A stretch of DNA of 64,000 nt from Lycium barbarum (GCF_019175385.1 NC_083344.1:2518965-2582964), one strand, 5' to 3'; shown: positions 23,068 to 34,407, counted from the stretch's first letter. Made by a program: numbers and translations. The notes: generated from the letters alone by a model not told the origin.

Positions 23068-24280
23068 TTAGAAGAACCTCTCATTTATATAAAAATGAAC
23101 AGAAAAACATTTGTCAAGAACCTGAACAAGAAGATGAAGAAACAACATGAATTCGTCATGTAATTGGAATAATTAGTTGGATCCGTAAATTTTATGTACA
23201 CTTATGATTAAAGAAAGAGATCATGTTATCAGTTTATGTGACTGTTATTTTATCTCTTGCACCTATTGTCATAGATTATGAATTGAATTTGACGAACGTT
23301 AGTTTAGTTAAAGACAAAAAATAAAATAAAAATGTACAAGTCTTTACCTTGATGTTCTTTTTGATGATTTAACATTGTTATTAGGTGAGGTGAGGACATG
23401 AAAGTGATATGGACTGCCCATCATCTAAATAAATCGACTATTAACAAACAGACAAAAGAAAAGTTAAAAACCCTTTTTTTCTTTCCATTCTTTCACATGA
23501 ACTTTTTAGAAGCTTTAGCTAAAGAGGAAACATATGCCTAGTACTATTGTCTTACAGGCTAGTGATGTTGATGTCCTATGCAACATTTATCCTTAATATA
23601 GGTTTTAACTTGATCATCGACAATTATCCTTGCCTTTTGAACTTGTTACGTGCGATCGCCTCATTTAAAATCTTAAACTGTCATAAATAACACATTATTG
23701 TTGTTTATATCATTATGTCTTCAACATGCCCCTGCAGTTACATGGGCTAAAAACGTAGAAGTTCTTGCTGATAATATGTGGAGCAGACTTGAAAGTAGGA
23801 CCTTTCCCATGTTAATTATGTGATTATCTTATCTAAAAGTTTAATACGTTACTATGAATATGTTTTTATAATATAATCAAGTGTACATTAATTAGCATTT
23901 ATACACTACAAGCAAAAACAGTATTTGTGACCAGGGATGGATCTAGAGCCAGGTTCACATGAACGCCATAGCTTTACTCAGATTCTGTACATATATTAAG
24001 AAATATTTGTAAATATTTAATTTTGAACTCAATTTTTATTGTATACTTAACTTGACGTCAGTATAGGAACTCATGAACTTCAAATCATGAATCCGCCTCT
24101 ATGATTCTGAAGGATTCTCATCGCAACATTTTGTGACAGAGGAATAAAACCGTAAAAACTATCAAAAATCCGTCAGAAAAGTTCGTCCACATTGATGAAT
24201 TCAGTCTTAAAACCATTGCAAATTGCAACGGATTAGTCCCTCGTCATAAATATTCCATCACAAATCTGTATCTTTCTTGC

Positions 24281-24341
<61 letters not shown>

Positions 24342-26965
24342 TATATATTTATATACACCATCCAATTTTCTTGTCTATTGTCGCTCCTTATTTTTTGCTT
24401 TCATGATAGACTAATTAATACTTTTTTATTAAATTATTAGAGGTGGCAAAGTTGAACTCCAATGAATGGTACTTCTTCAGCTTTAGAGATCGCAAGTATG
24501 CAACCGGTTTTCGAACAAATAGGGCCACCATTTCTGGTTATTGGAAAGCCACAGGCAAAGATAGAACAGTGTTTGATACTCAAACAGCTGCACTCATTGG
24601 CATGAGAAAGACTTTGGTGTTTTACAAGAATAGAGCTCCTAATGGGATTAAAACTGGCTGGATTATGCATGAATTTCGTCTCGAAAATCCCCATATACCT
24701 CCTAAGGTAATTAGCAACTTTTTATATTAATTCTTTCATTGCCGCACATTATTTTTCATCTCGGATTTAAGTCTATACTCTGATAAAGGTAGCATCATAA
24801 AATTATTAATTGGATTGATCTTTCACTACTAGAAAAAAAAAAAAAAAGAATTTCCAGCCGGTGTCCTGTCCAAAATTGTTTTTTCCTGAAATGTTTCCGA
24901 TGAACTTTCTGTAGAAAATCCCTTAACGACTAGCCAATTTACGACGGGACTTCCGGTCGGAAATCAGAGTTTTTCTAGTAGTATTTTATGTTTTTGGTGA
25001 GGTAGAAAATTCTTGATGATATGGTACAGGATGAAGCATAGGGTATATGAAGATAGTCGATCTTTGATAAATTTTCTTTAGCGTTAAAGTTTGACAATAA
25101 TGCTTGATTGAAGCAAGTGATATAATATTTGATTAGATGCTTGTAAGGGAAAAATACTCTGGCCGATAAGTAACGGGAGCCATTTTCGTTAATTTGGTGG
25201 ACATCAAGCAAAACATTTTTAAATAAAAAAGACACTCCCTTATTTGTTTCATTTTATACTTCTTAATTTGATTAGTCACAAAATTTAAGTATATGAAAAA
25301 GAACCTTTTAATCTTATCCTTTGTTTATTGTAATCTTAAACACGGCGTGTCATTCTTCTAATAAGAAAAACCTAAATCATTACACCATTACGGGTAAAAT
25401 ACATTTCTATGTAGTACCAGATTAATTTCCATAGGATAACATAAGAGATTGTCTAGTAGTATTCGAATAGACTGTTTAACAAATAGTCTAAAAAGGTCTT
25501 TAGGTTTGATTCCAATGGGACATGAGGAAACTTTTTAGTCACGTATAGAAATAGAGTAGAAGTCAAGTGCATCACGCGGTACGTTGAAAAATTATTGTCG
25601 AGTTGTAAGTGACAAATATGTCTTTGTAAGAAACTTCTTAGAAACCTCCACGTTTGAGATTTGAGACACAGGTACGAAAAAATAATGAGTAATGAATGAA
25701 AATAATGGATGGTGTCTAGCAAGATTGATATAAGTCATAAAGTAAAAATTCTTTTTACACTATAGTGTAGTTTGACAAATAGCCTTTTGCAGAAAGAAAT
25801 ACAGGGTAAGAGTGTGTATAATAAATTCTTGTGGTCCAGCTCTTTCTCCAACTTCGCGCATAGCGGAGCTTGGTCTACCGGGCTACCTTTTTTAGTGTAA
25901 TTTGACTTGTAATGTCAGTTAGTTACTATTTTCGCTAAATGTATTATTAATGTTTATCATAAAATTTTACTTATAATTACCTTATAAATGATCTAGTTGT
26001 GCAATTATATTTTTCATCATTTGAGCATAGATAGAATGAAGTCCCCATTTGAGGTACCTAGAAGTAAGTTCAGTAGGACTAATTTATATACACCAGCGAC
26101 GTAAAAATATTCTACACATCAGTATATATTAGCATGGTGTAGCAAGTAACTTTTTGTATTTTTCGAGTGTCTAATCCTTCTTTAATCTATGATTATCTAT
26201 AGTTATTTTTTGTGTCATGACCTGATAGTATAAGATTTTTAATTATGACACTGTCAGTGTATATAGCTTAAGCTCAGTTCAACAATATTATTACAAAAGT
26301 CACTCATTTTAATCCCTTAATTGACCAAGTATAGTCGCTCTGAGATTGAGAATACTAATGGAACACTCTCTTACTCCACTAAGCAGCTAGTATGCAATGA
26401 CGACCGCTCGCAAGCTACTAAAAAATTTTAGTTGTTCTAAATTCTATTTCAAATGCTAATTATGTATGATTTTTTTTTCACTCATAAAAGACCTAACCAC
26501 TTGTTGCCTATGATCATTGAACAGGAAGATTGGGTACTATGTCGAGTATTTCACAAAGGTACTAAAGATGAGAACAATACTAGTAACAATCTCAGCTCAG
26601 AAAATATGTATGAGACTAGTGTCACATCTCCAGGATTTGGTGTATCTCCTCTCAATATGGACAACAGTGGAGCCATGCCTAAGTTATTGCCTTATGGTGG
26701 CGGCAGCCATCGCCCATCAGCTGCCAATTTCTCGAATAACTCTATCTATCAAAGTCAGAACTCTAACAATCTTCAGTTGTCACAAGAGATAAACAAAGTT
26801 CTAGCAAATGAAATGGCTCAATACTCAAAGTGTGGCAAGGAGGATGAATTTGGGTTCTTGAATGACATGAATTTTGAAGAATATTCAAGTTTACAAGATG
26901 GAGGGGTTAATTCATGCCTTAGTGATATGCGATTTGAGGATGAAAATAGTTTGGTTTTTATTTAA
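21229..26965 (+). CDS. NAC-domain transcription factor (NAC21/22-like)
   Basis: Three exons: 21229-21397, 24441-24706 and 26525-26965. All introns have GT-AG borders. The first intron splits the GAG codon of Glu57 and the second is in phase 0. The product is 291 aa. All five NAC subdomains are present: A ([20 protein letters not shown], from residue 10), B ([18 protein letters not shown], about 44-61), C ([20 protein letters not shown], 65-84, followed by the DNA-contacting WKATGKD, 91-97), D ([20 protein letters not shown], 110-129, then WIMHEFRLE) and E ([12 protein letters not shown], 146-157). The C-terminal part is Asn/Ser-rich and acidic at the end, as in NAC activation regions. The exon layout is the usual one for NAC genes. 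From the family, the protein is a nuclear, dimeric regulator that binds CGT[G/A]-type sites. The N-terminus [20 protein letters not shown] points to NAC proteins usually labelled NAC21/22; the precise ortholog and target genes cannot be told. Both introns are long (3.0 and 1.8 kb) and full of MITEs. Confidence 0.95.
23016..23067. repeat. (AAT)n microsatellite
   Basis: About 17 tandem ATA/AAT units in NAC intron 1. Confidence 0.9.
23904..24284. mobile_element. CACTA-type MITE with a nested insertion
   Basis: Starts CACTACAAGCAAAAAC and ends TTCTTGCCGTG; ATA flanks both sides (23901-23903 and 24285-24287). About 23933-24105 (GGATGGATCTAGAGCCAGG to GAATCCGCCTCTATG) looks like a second MITE inserted near the left end. 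The rest carries CACTA-type words (CCGTCAGAAAAG, GCAACGGATTAG). Confidence 0.5.
24284..24336. repeat. (AT)n microsatellite
   Basis: More than 25 AT units at the right edge of the CACTA-type MITE, about 100 bp before NAC exon 2. Confidence 0.9.
24824..24983. mobile_element. CACTA-type MITE with target duplication
   Basis: The ends are CACTACTAGAAAAAA and TTTTTCTAGTAGTA (last base mutated from G). TTT flanks both sides. The inside contains TTTCCGATGAACTTTC and ACGACGGGACTTCCGGTCGG. It sits about 120 bp after the exon 2 donor of the NAC gene. Confidence 0.75.
25777..25893 (+). mobile_element. SINE 3' portion, 5'-truncated
   Basis: AGCCTTTTGCAGAAAGAAAT, CTTGTGGTCCAGCTC, CGCGCATAGCGGAGCTTGG and TCTACCGGGCTACCTTTTTT match in order the body and end of a SINE common in Solanaceae. 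The tRNA-like head is missing. Confidence 0.65.
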
Positions 26966-27241
26966 AATTATTACTCATAGTAATTATTAATCTGTTGGAT
27001 TATTGTTTGTAGAAAAAAAAAACAGGCATTTATTAAATTATATTTGTAGAACATGTGAATATAAACTGCAGTGTTTGGTTGTGAGTATGATAAGATAGAC
27101 GTTATATGATTGGCTTGGATGGTATTTGTTGTTTTTTCAACTTTTATCCGGTAATATTTATTTGCACTCGATGTTTATATCAAATGAAACAATTTAATCC
27201 AGAACTAGCAAACTAAAAATTAAAGTAATAATATGTATCAT
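26966..27241. other. NAC 3' flank
   Basis: AT-rich 3' UTR and flank. No clear AATAAA close to the stop; a candidate AATATAAAC lies near 27055. No gene. Confidence 0.3.
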
Positions 27242-27490
27242 TTAGTGCAAGGTATATGGAGAAGAATGAATAGGAATAGGTAGTGTAAGAACGCCAGAGA
27301 TTTTATCATAGCTGTACTTGTTGCTCTGCTTTATAGCATTTGGTGGGCAAGAAATGAAGCTGTTTGGCAAATGAAAGTACCAGTACCAAGCATGGTCTGT
27401 GCAAGAATCTAACAAGAGGTGTATATAAGAGATAAAAGCAAGCGGAGGAGGAAGGAAAGCAGACATGGTAGACAGTGGATAGATAGTTTA
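27242..27490 (+). pseudogene. LINE C-terminal remnant
   Basis: Frame-wise translation gives VQGIWRRMNRNR, then VLVALLYSIWWARNEAVWQM and VPVPSMVCARI with stop codons between. The pattern (IWW.RNE..W) is the region after zf-RVT in plant LINE ORF2. Broken by stops and truncated at both ends. Confidence 0.55.
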
Positions 27491-28328
27491 TATCAACATA
27501 GTTAGGGTATACTTATTTGATTACATATGATCTAAGACGTAAGAATGCCTCAGTCTTAGTAGCAGCGTGGGAAATTCTGGAATTTTTTACCAAAATAAGC
27601 TATTATTTAAACTAATGCACCAAATAATACGTTTTTAATTTTTTTTACATAACTAGCATAAACGTATTGCTGAGTAACGTATTAGGCATTATTTTATTCA
27701 AATTCTGACGAAAAAAATATCTGGGGGTTAACGGTGTTAAAAGCTAATTAGTGACTGTGAGTAACTTATTATGCCTAATACGTTACTGTTAGTAACGACT
27801 TTAGAGAATCCATATACGATGTTAAAGTCGTAACTCAGAGTTACGATTTTAGAATAAAGCGTAACTGACAATTACGTTTCTACTCAAACTAGGCACGGAC
27901 AATCGAATCTTGCAGAGAATCCTGCAAATTGGGAATCCTTCTGACTGATTTGACTATAAAACGTGATCAATAGTTATGTTTTAATTGTAAAACGTGACAC
28001 ATAATAACGACACACTGCTAAAGTCCCTCTTCCTCATACTTTTTGAACAAACCACAGATCATTATAAAATATAGTGTATGAAACGAATGTTCAAACACAT
28101 TTCAACAATTTTCAGCAAAGCTTCTATTTGTGTGGCCTATTGTTGGAACAACATTAAAAAATTCAACAGGTATGAGTTAATTAAGTCAAATATGTTGTAA
28201 TATGCTAAAATAATACTATAGTTTTAATTTAGTTTTTTGTTATATTAATAATAATAAGCGTCTTATTTTCGCGTGTAGGAGTAAAGATGGCCAATTTTGA
28301 ACATAATGTGATGGTTGCTTTGTATTGG

Positions 28329-29960
28329 TGTCACGACCCGACTAAGGGGCCACGACGAGCACCCGGTGCTAGCCCACCCGGGCACCCCTTTAACTTACAC
28401 TTATGCTTATACTTAGGTGAGCCACGCAATCAAACATACATTTCCATTCGTTCATCAAATTAGTCCCAATTGGACAACAACACATTTCTATCATCATAGG
28501 CCTTCAAACCACATCAATGTACATGGGCCGACGAGGCCGACAAAAGACATATAAAACATAGGCCAACAAGGCCAGACATATCTAAACATATACACATGAC
28601 TACGAGCCTCTAAGAGAGTATGACATATCACATGAGCGGGACAGGACCCCGCTATGTCCATACTTATGTACACAAAAGAATAAGTACCCAAAAGCTACGA
28701 CTCCGAAAGAAATGGAGCTCTTCTATGCAATCTCTGAATGAGCAGCTAAGGATCAAGTCTGTCTCCCTGTGCACCTGCGGGCATGACGCAGCGTCCACAA
28801 ACAAAAGGACATCAGTACGAAGAATGTACTGAGTATGTAAAGCATGATCAACATCTATAAATAAGTATAATGAACAACATATGAAGTAGCATAGGAGGGG
28901 AGACAATAAGATCGTCGTCATAGTACTTACTTGCCTTTACTCATAATCATATACCTAGTCTTACATTTTTTCCCCTTTAATTTAGGAGGATTTATAGTGT
29001 TTCCACACTTCCCCTCCAGTGTGACTCGAACCCAGGACCTACCGGTCGTGGGTGGAGGTGCTTAACCACTGAGCCATTCCTCACTTGTCACCTAGTCTTA
29101 CATTCAAATTCATATTATATACATAGTCATTTCATATACATAGTGTTTACATAGCGTACCCGACCATACATATAGGTTCGGTGATCACACGTACCTGGCC
29201 AACCAAGGCTCAGTGTTACACGTACTTGGCCCTACCAAGGCTCAGTGTTATCCGTACCCAACTGCAGTGGTGCGCGCGTTACTTAATCATATACATAATT
29301 TATACGTATTAATATACATATATTTTACCCGGCATTATAAGCTCGGGGTTTATTATAGCCCTTCATAGGCACATATAAGTATACTAGCCCGTAGGCACCT
29401 ATAACATCTTCATCATTATTACCATCATTACTATCTTCATCATTATCGCTACGTCTATATCATAGGCTTACTCATCATATGAGGTGCGCAGTACAATCGT
29501 GGTACATATCAAGGATCTTGAGCTTATGATCTCGGAACATCAATCATTCGAAGATAACATACTCATATAGAGTGTTTAGGAGTTTGGCCAAAGAACAATG
29601 CCTTATGAAAGAAGGGTTAGCCGTACATACCTTTTCGTTGAATTATTCTACACTTGCATGTACTCCTCCGATGCTCACGTTTCTACCTTCATTAAGGTCA
29701 TACTATCATTAGAATCGATAACTAGCACATATGGCTAAAGCTAAAGAAAATCGGGCAACATCTCCTTTATTTATACAACATTCTCCAATATCGTAATTCA
29801 ACTCTCAAACGTCGACAATACATTCACGATATCATAACAATATCCATTTACCATCCACATTACCGCATTACTCAATTTACTCAAAATTCTCCATATTCGA
29901 GATCATAACACATGATTTCATCCATTCACTCACAATGTCTATTTCGTGATCTTAACGTCA
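28329..29960. mobile_element. Repeat of uncertain class inside the Mutator-like element
   Basis: Begins TGTCACGACCCGACTAAGG, an opening I associate with Solanaceae LTR-type repeats. It contains GGGACAGGACCCCGCTATG, GACGCAGCGTCCAC, CGGTGATCACACGTACC and a short duplicated phrase (CGTACYTGGCC.ACCAAGGCTCAGTGTTA) near 29190-29250. Neither a partner repeat nor a right end can be fixed. The small open frames on both strands are fortuitous. Confidence 0.35.
28968..29089 (-). mobile_element. tRNA-derived SINE with perfect target duplication
   Basis: On the - strand a head with box A (TGGCTCAGTGGTTAAGC) and box B (GGTTCGAGTC) is followed by a short body and an A-rich tail (GGGGAAAAA). ACCTAGTCTTACATT flanks it perfectly (28953-28967 and 29090-29104), setting both ends; the element is 122 bp. 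Confidence 0.9.
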
Positions 29961-30047
29961 TTTATAACTCATTCGTGTCACAACATAATAACAATCATGA
30001 TTCAATTCAACCTATTTCTCAAAATGTCACTATTCATTATTCATAAC

Positions 30048-30244
30048 CAGTGGTGGATGCAAGATTTTCATTCAGGGTGTTCGGAAAAAAGAAGAAGTTA
30101 AATATACACTGTAATTTTTTGCTGAGGGTGTTCAAAAGTTAATATATGCACATAAATACAGAAAAGTTATCCTATATATACACTGCAATTTTTGGCCGAG
30201 GGTGTTCGGGTGAACACCCTCACTTGAACGTGGATCCGCCCCTG
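30048..30244. mobile_element. hAT-type MITE with target duplication
   Basis: The ends are CAGTGGTGGATGCAAG and GTGGATCCGCCCCTG. The 8-bp flanks TTCATAAC and GTCATAAC match at seven of eight bases. It contains the family hallmark GGGTGTTCGGGTGAACACCC. It lies within the right part of the Mutator-like element. Confidence 0.8.
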
Positions 30245-30786
30245 GTCATAACCCATCTTGATCGATTTTTGCAAGCAAAATTGCACAAAATACTGAGCTT
30301 TGAAAGTTTCACATTTAAAATTTGCGGTAAAAAATCGAATAAACGTCGGAATCTATATCATCGAAACAAAATCAATTTGTAGAGATAGATAAAATAATAT
30401 ATGAATTGAGTAAATTTTGTTGTTCTCTTGGTGATAGTGAGGGTTTATTTTGAAGAGGGGTTTTAGGTTGAAAAGGAAATTTGTTCAATATCTATTCACA
30501 TATATTAGAAAACATTGAACGGCGTCGTTATTTTAAATGAAGAGACAACTAATAGTCGTGGTTTTCGGATACGTAATAGGCATAAATTGTTACTGTCAGT
30601 AACGACTTTTATTTTAACTCCGTCCACTTATTAGTTGTTGTTTTCGTTAGAATTTTTGAATAAAATAATGCCTAATTCGTTACTTAGAAAACGTTTATGC
30701 TAGTTGTGTAAAAAAAATTAAAAACGTATTATTTTGGTGAATTAATTTAAATAATAGCTTATTTTGGTCAAAACTTCAAAATTCTG

Positions 30787-31419
30787 TATTTTGTTTGTCT
30801 GGTAATCAGTAATATTCTTTCTTTTCACCTAAGATATTAATTTAAATATTTTTTTTTTATGAAATACTAATGTCATGCATGGATAGATACGTTTTTGCCT
30901 GATAATTGAGTTGCGTTTTTTTCCTCTCCCTAGCCTCACTAGCTAGATGGATTTATAAGATCGTAGGGATATCTATTGTTCATATTATTTGTGTTCTACT
31001 TTTGACTTTAGTGTAAACAGGCAATAATCATAACAAAGAGAGATTCTATTCTTGTTACTGAAGATTCACAATTTTCTTATATTTGGAAAGGCATTCATGG
31101 GTTAATAATTGCTTCTTGTTGTTCACTCTACTTTTTTCTTTCAAGAATAAAATCCAGTAAAATTTAGCAATAATAACTACATACACTCAACACCTATTAC
31201 TAATAACATGATTTATTAATTTGTACACACTGATAGTATGATGAATTTTACATTATCTATGTTATCAACTTGTTTAACAAAACTATATAATATCATTTGG
31301 ATGTTATTCATTTAAATATTTTTATAAAAATGCATTTCGCCACTACTCCATTCATTTTCACCACAACCATTGTTGTCATTACTGGCACCTGCCATTATCA
31401 AATACTCAACTTATTGAGA
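30787..31419. other. Intergenic, nothing recognised
   Basis: AT-rich DNA without supported gene or element border. Confidence 0.4.
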
Positions 31420-31681
31420 TGTTAGCTATAGAGCAAGCTGATGTAACTGTGGTTAGGTTATAAAGAAAACTCAGACCTGAATTAGAAAGTCGGTTAGTCA
31501 GTGCATTGCCAATTGTATTTTATTGCGTTGTATAAGTAGCTAGTCTTAGCTCTAGAGTTGTACCCAATTCATTTCATTCAATACAATGAGATATTTTTGA
31601 GATTCAGTTTTCTCTCAAGCTTGTTGTGTTACTCTTTAAGCTTCCATTCTTAACTTGAGCTTCCATTCATGGCAGCTAACA
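31420..31681 (+). mobile_element. Candidate short solo LTR (Copia-like)
   Basis: The 262-bp block starts TGTTAGCT and ends AGCTAACA, perfect 8-bp inverted ends of the TG...CA kind. It has a TATA-like word (GTATAAGTAG, about 31531) and a U5-like stretch with TTTCATTCAATACAATGAG. The 5-bp flanks (TGAGA, CAACT) do not match, and neither primer-binding site nor polypurine tract adjoins, so it is only a candidate. Confidence 0.35.
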
Positions 31682-31922
31682 CAACTATCACCCACAATCA
31701 CCATCCTCAGGTAATCACCACATTCAATTGTCACCATGACAATATTACCAGCGATCATTTACGGTCATCATCATCAACCGGCATTACCATAGCAACTATC
31801 AATCACAATTTAATCATCATCATCAATCACTATTATATATCACCGATCACTGTTATCAGTTATCATCACCATTAGCTGTGACTATCATATATACACCACG
31901 ATTATCAATCGCTGCCACCACT
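31682..31922. repeat. CAC/ATC-rich low-complexity tract, left part
   Basis: Imperfect runs of ATCACC, CATCATC and similar; the tract resumes at 34408-34510 after the 406-bp array, so the array was inserted into it. A His/Ile/Thr-rich open frame here is a by-product of the repeat. Confidence 0.6.
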
Positions 31923-34407
31923 GTGAGGACCCCACCGCCTGGGTCCCCCAGGACCGGTGAGTAGACCCCAGGATCAACCCTGGACAGTCCCCCCCATGAC
32001 ATGCATGCTTGACATACTCAGGTATTGTATGGACAGGAAATCACACCAGTTCGCTACGCGCTGCAGCACTTCGAACCCGTGACCTCAAGCCTTTTGTTCT
32101 CCCAAAGGAGACGACTCTCACCAATTGAGCTACAGCTCAACTGGTAAGAGGCGCTTCCTTCGGGAGGACAAAAGGGCAGAGGTCACGGGTTCGAAGTGCT
32201 GCAGCGCGCAGCGAACCGGTGTGATTTCACCGCCACAATATTGCATGTACATGTCAAGTCATGGAGGGCAACTCACAGTCGACTGAGCGACTCATACTGT
32301 GGATCCTCAAACATAAGACGCCTTTTTTGTGAGGACCCCACCGCCTGGGTCGCCCAGGACCGGTGAGTAGACCCCAGGATCAACCCTGGACAGTCGCCCC
32401 CATGACATGCATGCTTGACATACTCAGGTATTGTATGGACAAGAAATCACACCATTTCGCTACGCGCTGCAGCACTTCGAACCCGTGACCTCAAGCCTTT
32501 TGTTCTCCCAAAGGACACGACTCTCACCAATTGAGCTGCAGCTCAACTGGTAAGAGGCGCTTCCTTCGGGAGGACAAAGGGCCTGAAGTCACGGGTTCGA
32601 AGTGCTGCAGCACGCAGCGAACTGGTGTGATTTCACCGCCACAATATTGCATGTACATGTCAAGTCATGGAGGGCAACCCACAGTCGACTGAGCGACTCA
32701 TACAGTGGATCCTCAAACATAAGACGCCTTTTTTGTGAGGACCCCACCGCCTGGGTCGCCCAGGACCGGTGAGTAGACCCCAGGATCAACCCTGGACAGT
32801 CCCCCCCCATGACATGCATGCTTGACATACTCAGGTATTGTATGGACAGGAAATCACACCAGTTCGCTACGCGCTGCAGCACTTCGAACCCGTGACCTCA
32901 AGCCTTTTGTTCTCCCAAAGGAGACGACTCTCACCAATTGAGCTGCAGCTCAACTGGTAAGAGGCGCTTCCTTCGGGAGGACAAAGGGCCTGAGGTCACG
33001 GGTTCGAAGTGCTGCAGCACGCAGCGAACTGGTGTGATTTCACCGCCACAATATTGCATGTACATGTCAAGTCATGGAGGGCAACCCACAGTCGACTGAG
33101 TGACTCATACTGTGGATCCTCAAACATAAGACGCCTTTTTTGTGAGGACCCCACCGCCTGGGTCGCCTAGGACCGGTGAGTAGACCCCAAGATCAACCCT
33201 GGACAGTCCCCCCCATGACATGCATGCTTGACATACTCAGGTATTGTATGGACAGGAAATCACACCAGTTCGCTACGCGCTGCAGCACTTCGAACCCGTG
33301 ACCTCAAGCCTTTTGTTCTCCCAAAGGAGACGACTCTCACCAATTGAGCTGCAGCTCAACTGGTAAGAGGCGCTTCCTTCGGGAGGACAAAGAGCCTGAG
33401 GTCACGGGTTCGAAGTGCTGCAGCACGCAGCGAACTGGTGTGATTTCACCGTCACAATATTGCATGTACATGTCAAGTCATGGAGGGCAACCCACAGTCG
33501 ACTGAGCGACTCATACTGTGGATCCTCAAACATAAGACGCCTTTTTTGTGAGGACCCCACCGCCTGGGTCGCCCAGGACCGGTGAGTAGACCCCAGGATC
33601 AACCCTGGACAGTCCCCCCCATGACATGCATGCTTGACATACTCAGGTATTGTATGGACAGGAAATCACACCATTTCGCTACGCGCTGCAGCACTTCGAA
33701 CCCGTGACCTCAAGCCTTTTGTTCTCCCAAAGGAGACGACTCTCACCAATTGAGCTGCAGCTCAACTGGTAAGAGGCGCTTCCTTCGGGAGGACAAAGGG
33801 CCTGAGGTCACGGGTTCGAAGTGCTGCAGCACGCAGCGAACTGGTGTGATTTCACCGCCACAATATTGCATGTACATGTCAAGTCATGGAGGGCAACCCA
33901 CAGTCGACTGAGCGACTCATACTGTGGATCCTCAAACATAAGACGCCTTTTTTGTGAGGACCCCACCGCCTGGGTCGCCCAGGACCGGTGAGTAGACCCC
34001 AGGATCAACCCTGGACAGTCCCCCCCATGACATGCATGCTTGACATACTCAGGTATTGTATGGACAGGAAATCACACCAGTTCGCTACGCGCTGCAGCAC
34101 TTCGAACCCGTGACCTCAAGCCTTTTGTTCTCCCAAAGGAGACGACTCTCACCAATTGAGCTGCAGCTCAACTGGTAAGAGGCGCTTCCTTCGGGAGGAC
34201 AAAAGGGCAGAGGTCACGGGTTCGAAGTGCTGCAGCGCGCAGCGAACTGGTGTGATTTCTTGCTCATACAATTACCCAGTAGTACATGAGCAAGTCATGG
34301 AGGGCAACCCGCAGCATGCATGGGTTACACCTGCGGATCCTCAACAAAAAGTCGCCTTTTTTGTGAGGACCCCACCGCCTGGGCGACCCAGGCGGTGGGA
34401 TCCTCAT
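31923..34407. repeat. Six-unit 406-bp tandem array of head-to-head tRNA-like modules
   Basis: GTGAGGACCCCACCGCCTGG recurs at 31923, 32329, 32735, 33142, 33548, 33954 and 34363 (spacings 406, 406, 407, 406, 406, 409). Units are nearly identical. Each holds an inverted pair of SINE-like heads meeting at the palindrome GAGCTGCAGCTC. On the + strand each shows box A (CAGCTCAACTGGTAAGAGG), box B (GGTTCGAAG) and, about 190 bp after box A, a T6 run (CCTTTTTTGTG), a possible pol III terminator. The - strand arm carries the same boxes (32151-32162 and equivalents are the hinge regions). The last unit has a different 3' part from 34250. The array closes with an inverted copy of its opening (CCCAGGCGGTGGGATCCTCA, 34388-34407), giving the whole block terminal inverted repeats. 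Confidence 0.85.

Larger units (their letters stand above)
21398..24440 (+). other. NAC intron 1
   Basis: 3.0-kb intron, T-rich near the donor. At 21440-22030 the phrase CTTCTTCTTCATGTT and ATTCAAAATTTACTG..CGACTAAT(A)ATT recurs four to five times, an old short tandem duplication. It also holds an (AAT)n microsatellite, a CACTA-type MITE at 23904 and an (AT)n run before the acceptor. A 90-bp stretch at about 23720-23830 (CATGCCCCTGCAG, AGTAGGACCTTTCCCATG) resembles a dispersed Solanaceae repeat. Confidence 0.8.
24707..26524 (+). other. NAC intron 2
   Basis: 1.8-kb intron. It contains a complete CACTA MITE (24824-24983), a one-sided Stowaway-like fragment at about 25226-25360 (CACTCCCTTATTTGTTTCA) and a SINE fragment (25777-25893). 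The remainder is AT-rich and unrecognised. The acceptor is TTGAACAG at 26517-26524. Confidence 0.8.
27580..30777. mobile_element. 3.2-kb Mutator-like element, non-coding
   Basis: The terminal inverted repeats extend over 130 bp: left GAATTTTTTACCAAAATAAG and onward, right end inverted GAAGTTTTGACCAAAATAAG. Shared inner blocks include AATACGTTTTTAATTTTTTTT and TAGGCATTATTTTATTCAAA. Flanks of 9 bp, GAAATTCTG (27571-27579) and AAAATTCTG (30778-30786), match at eight of nine bases, the duplication size of Mutator. Further in, both ends carry GTAACG and GTTACTG motifs in several orientations. No transposase frame is visible. A large inner part (from 28329) is another repeat that also hosts a SINE and an hAT MITE. 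Confidence 0.8.

Noticed and set aside
31669..31875. His/Ile/Thr-rich 68-aa open frame
   Set aside because: It arises from the ATCACC/CATCATC low-complexity tract that continues on the other side of the array.
31923..34407. CRISPR-like or rRNA/tRNA gene array
   Set aside because: Units are contiguous 406-bp repeats without unique spacers. The tRNA-like modules keep boxes A and B but cannot fold into full tRNAs; they are SINE heads.
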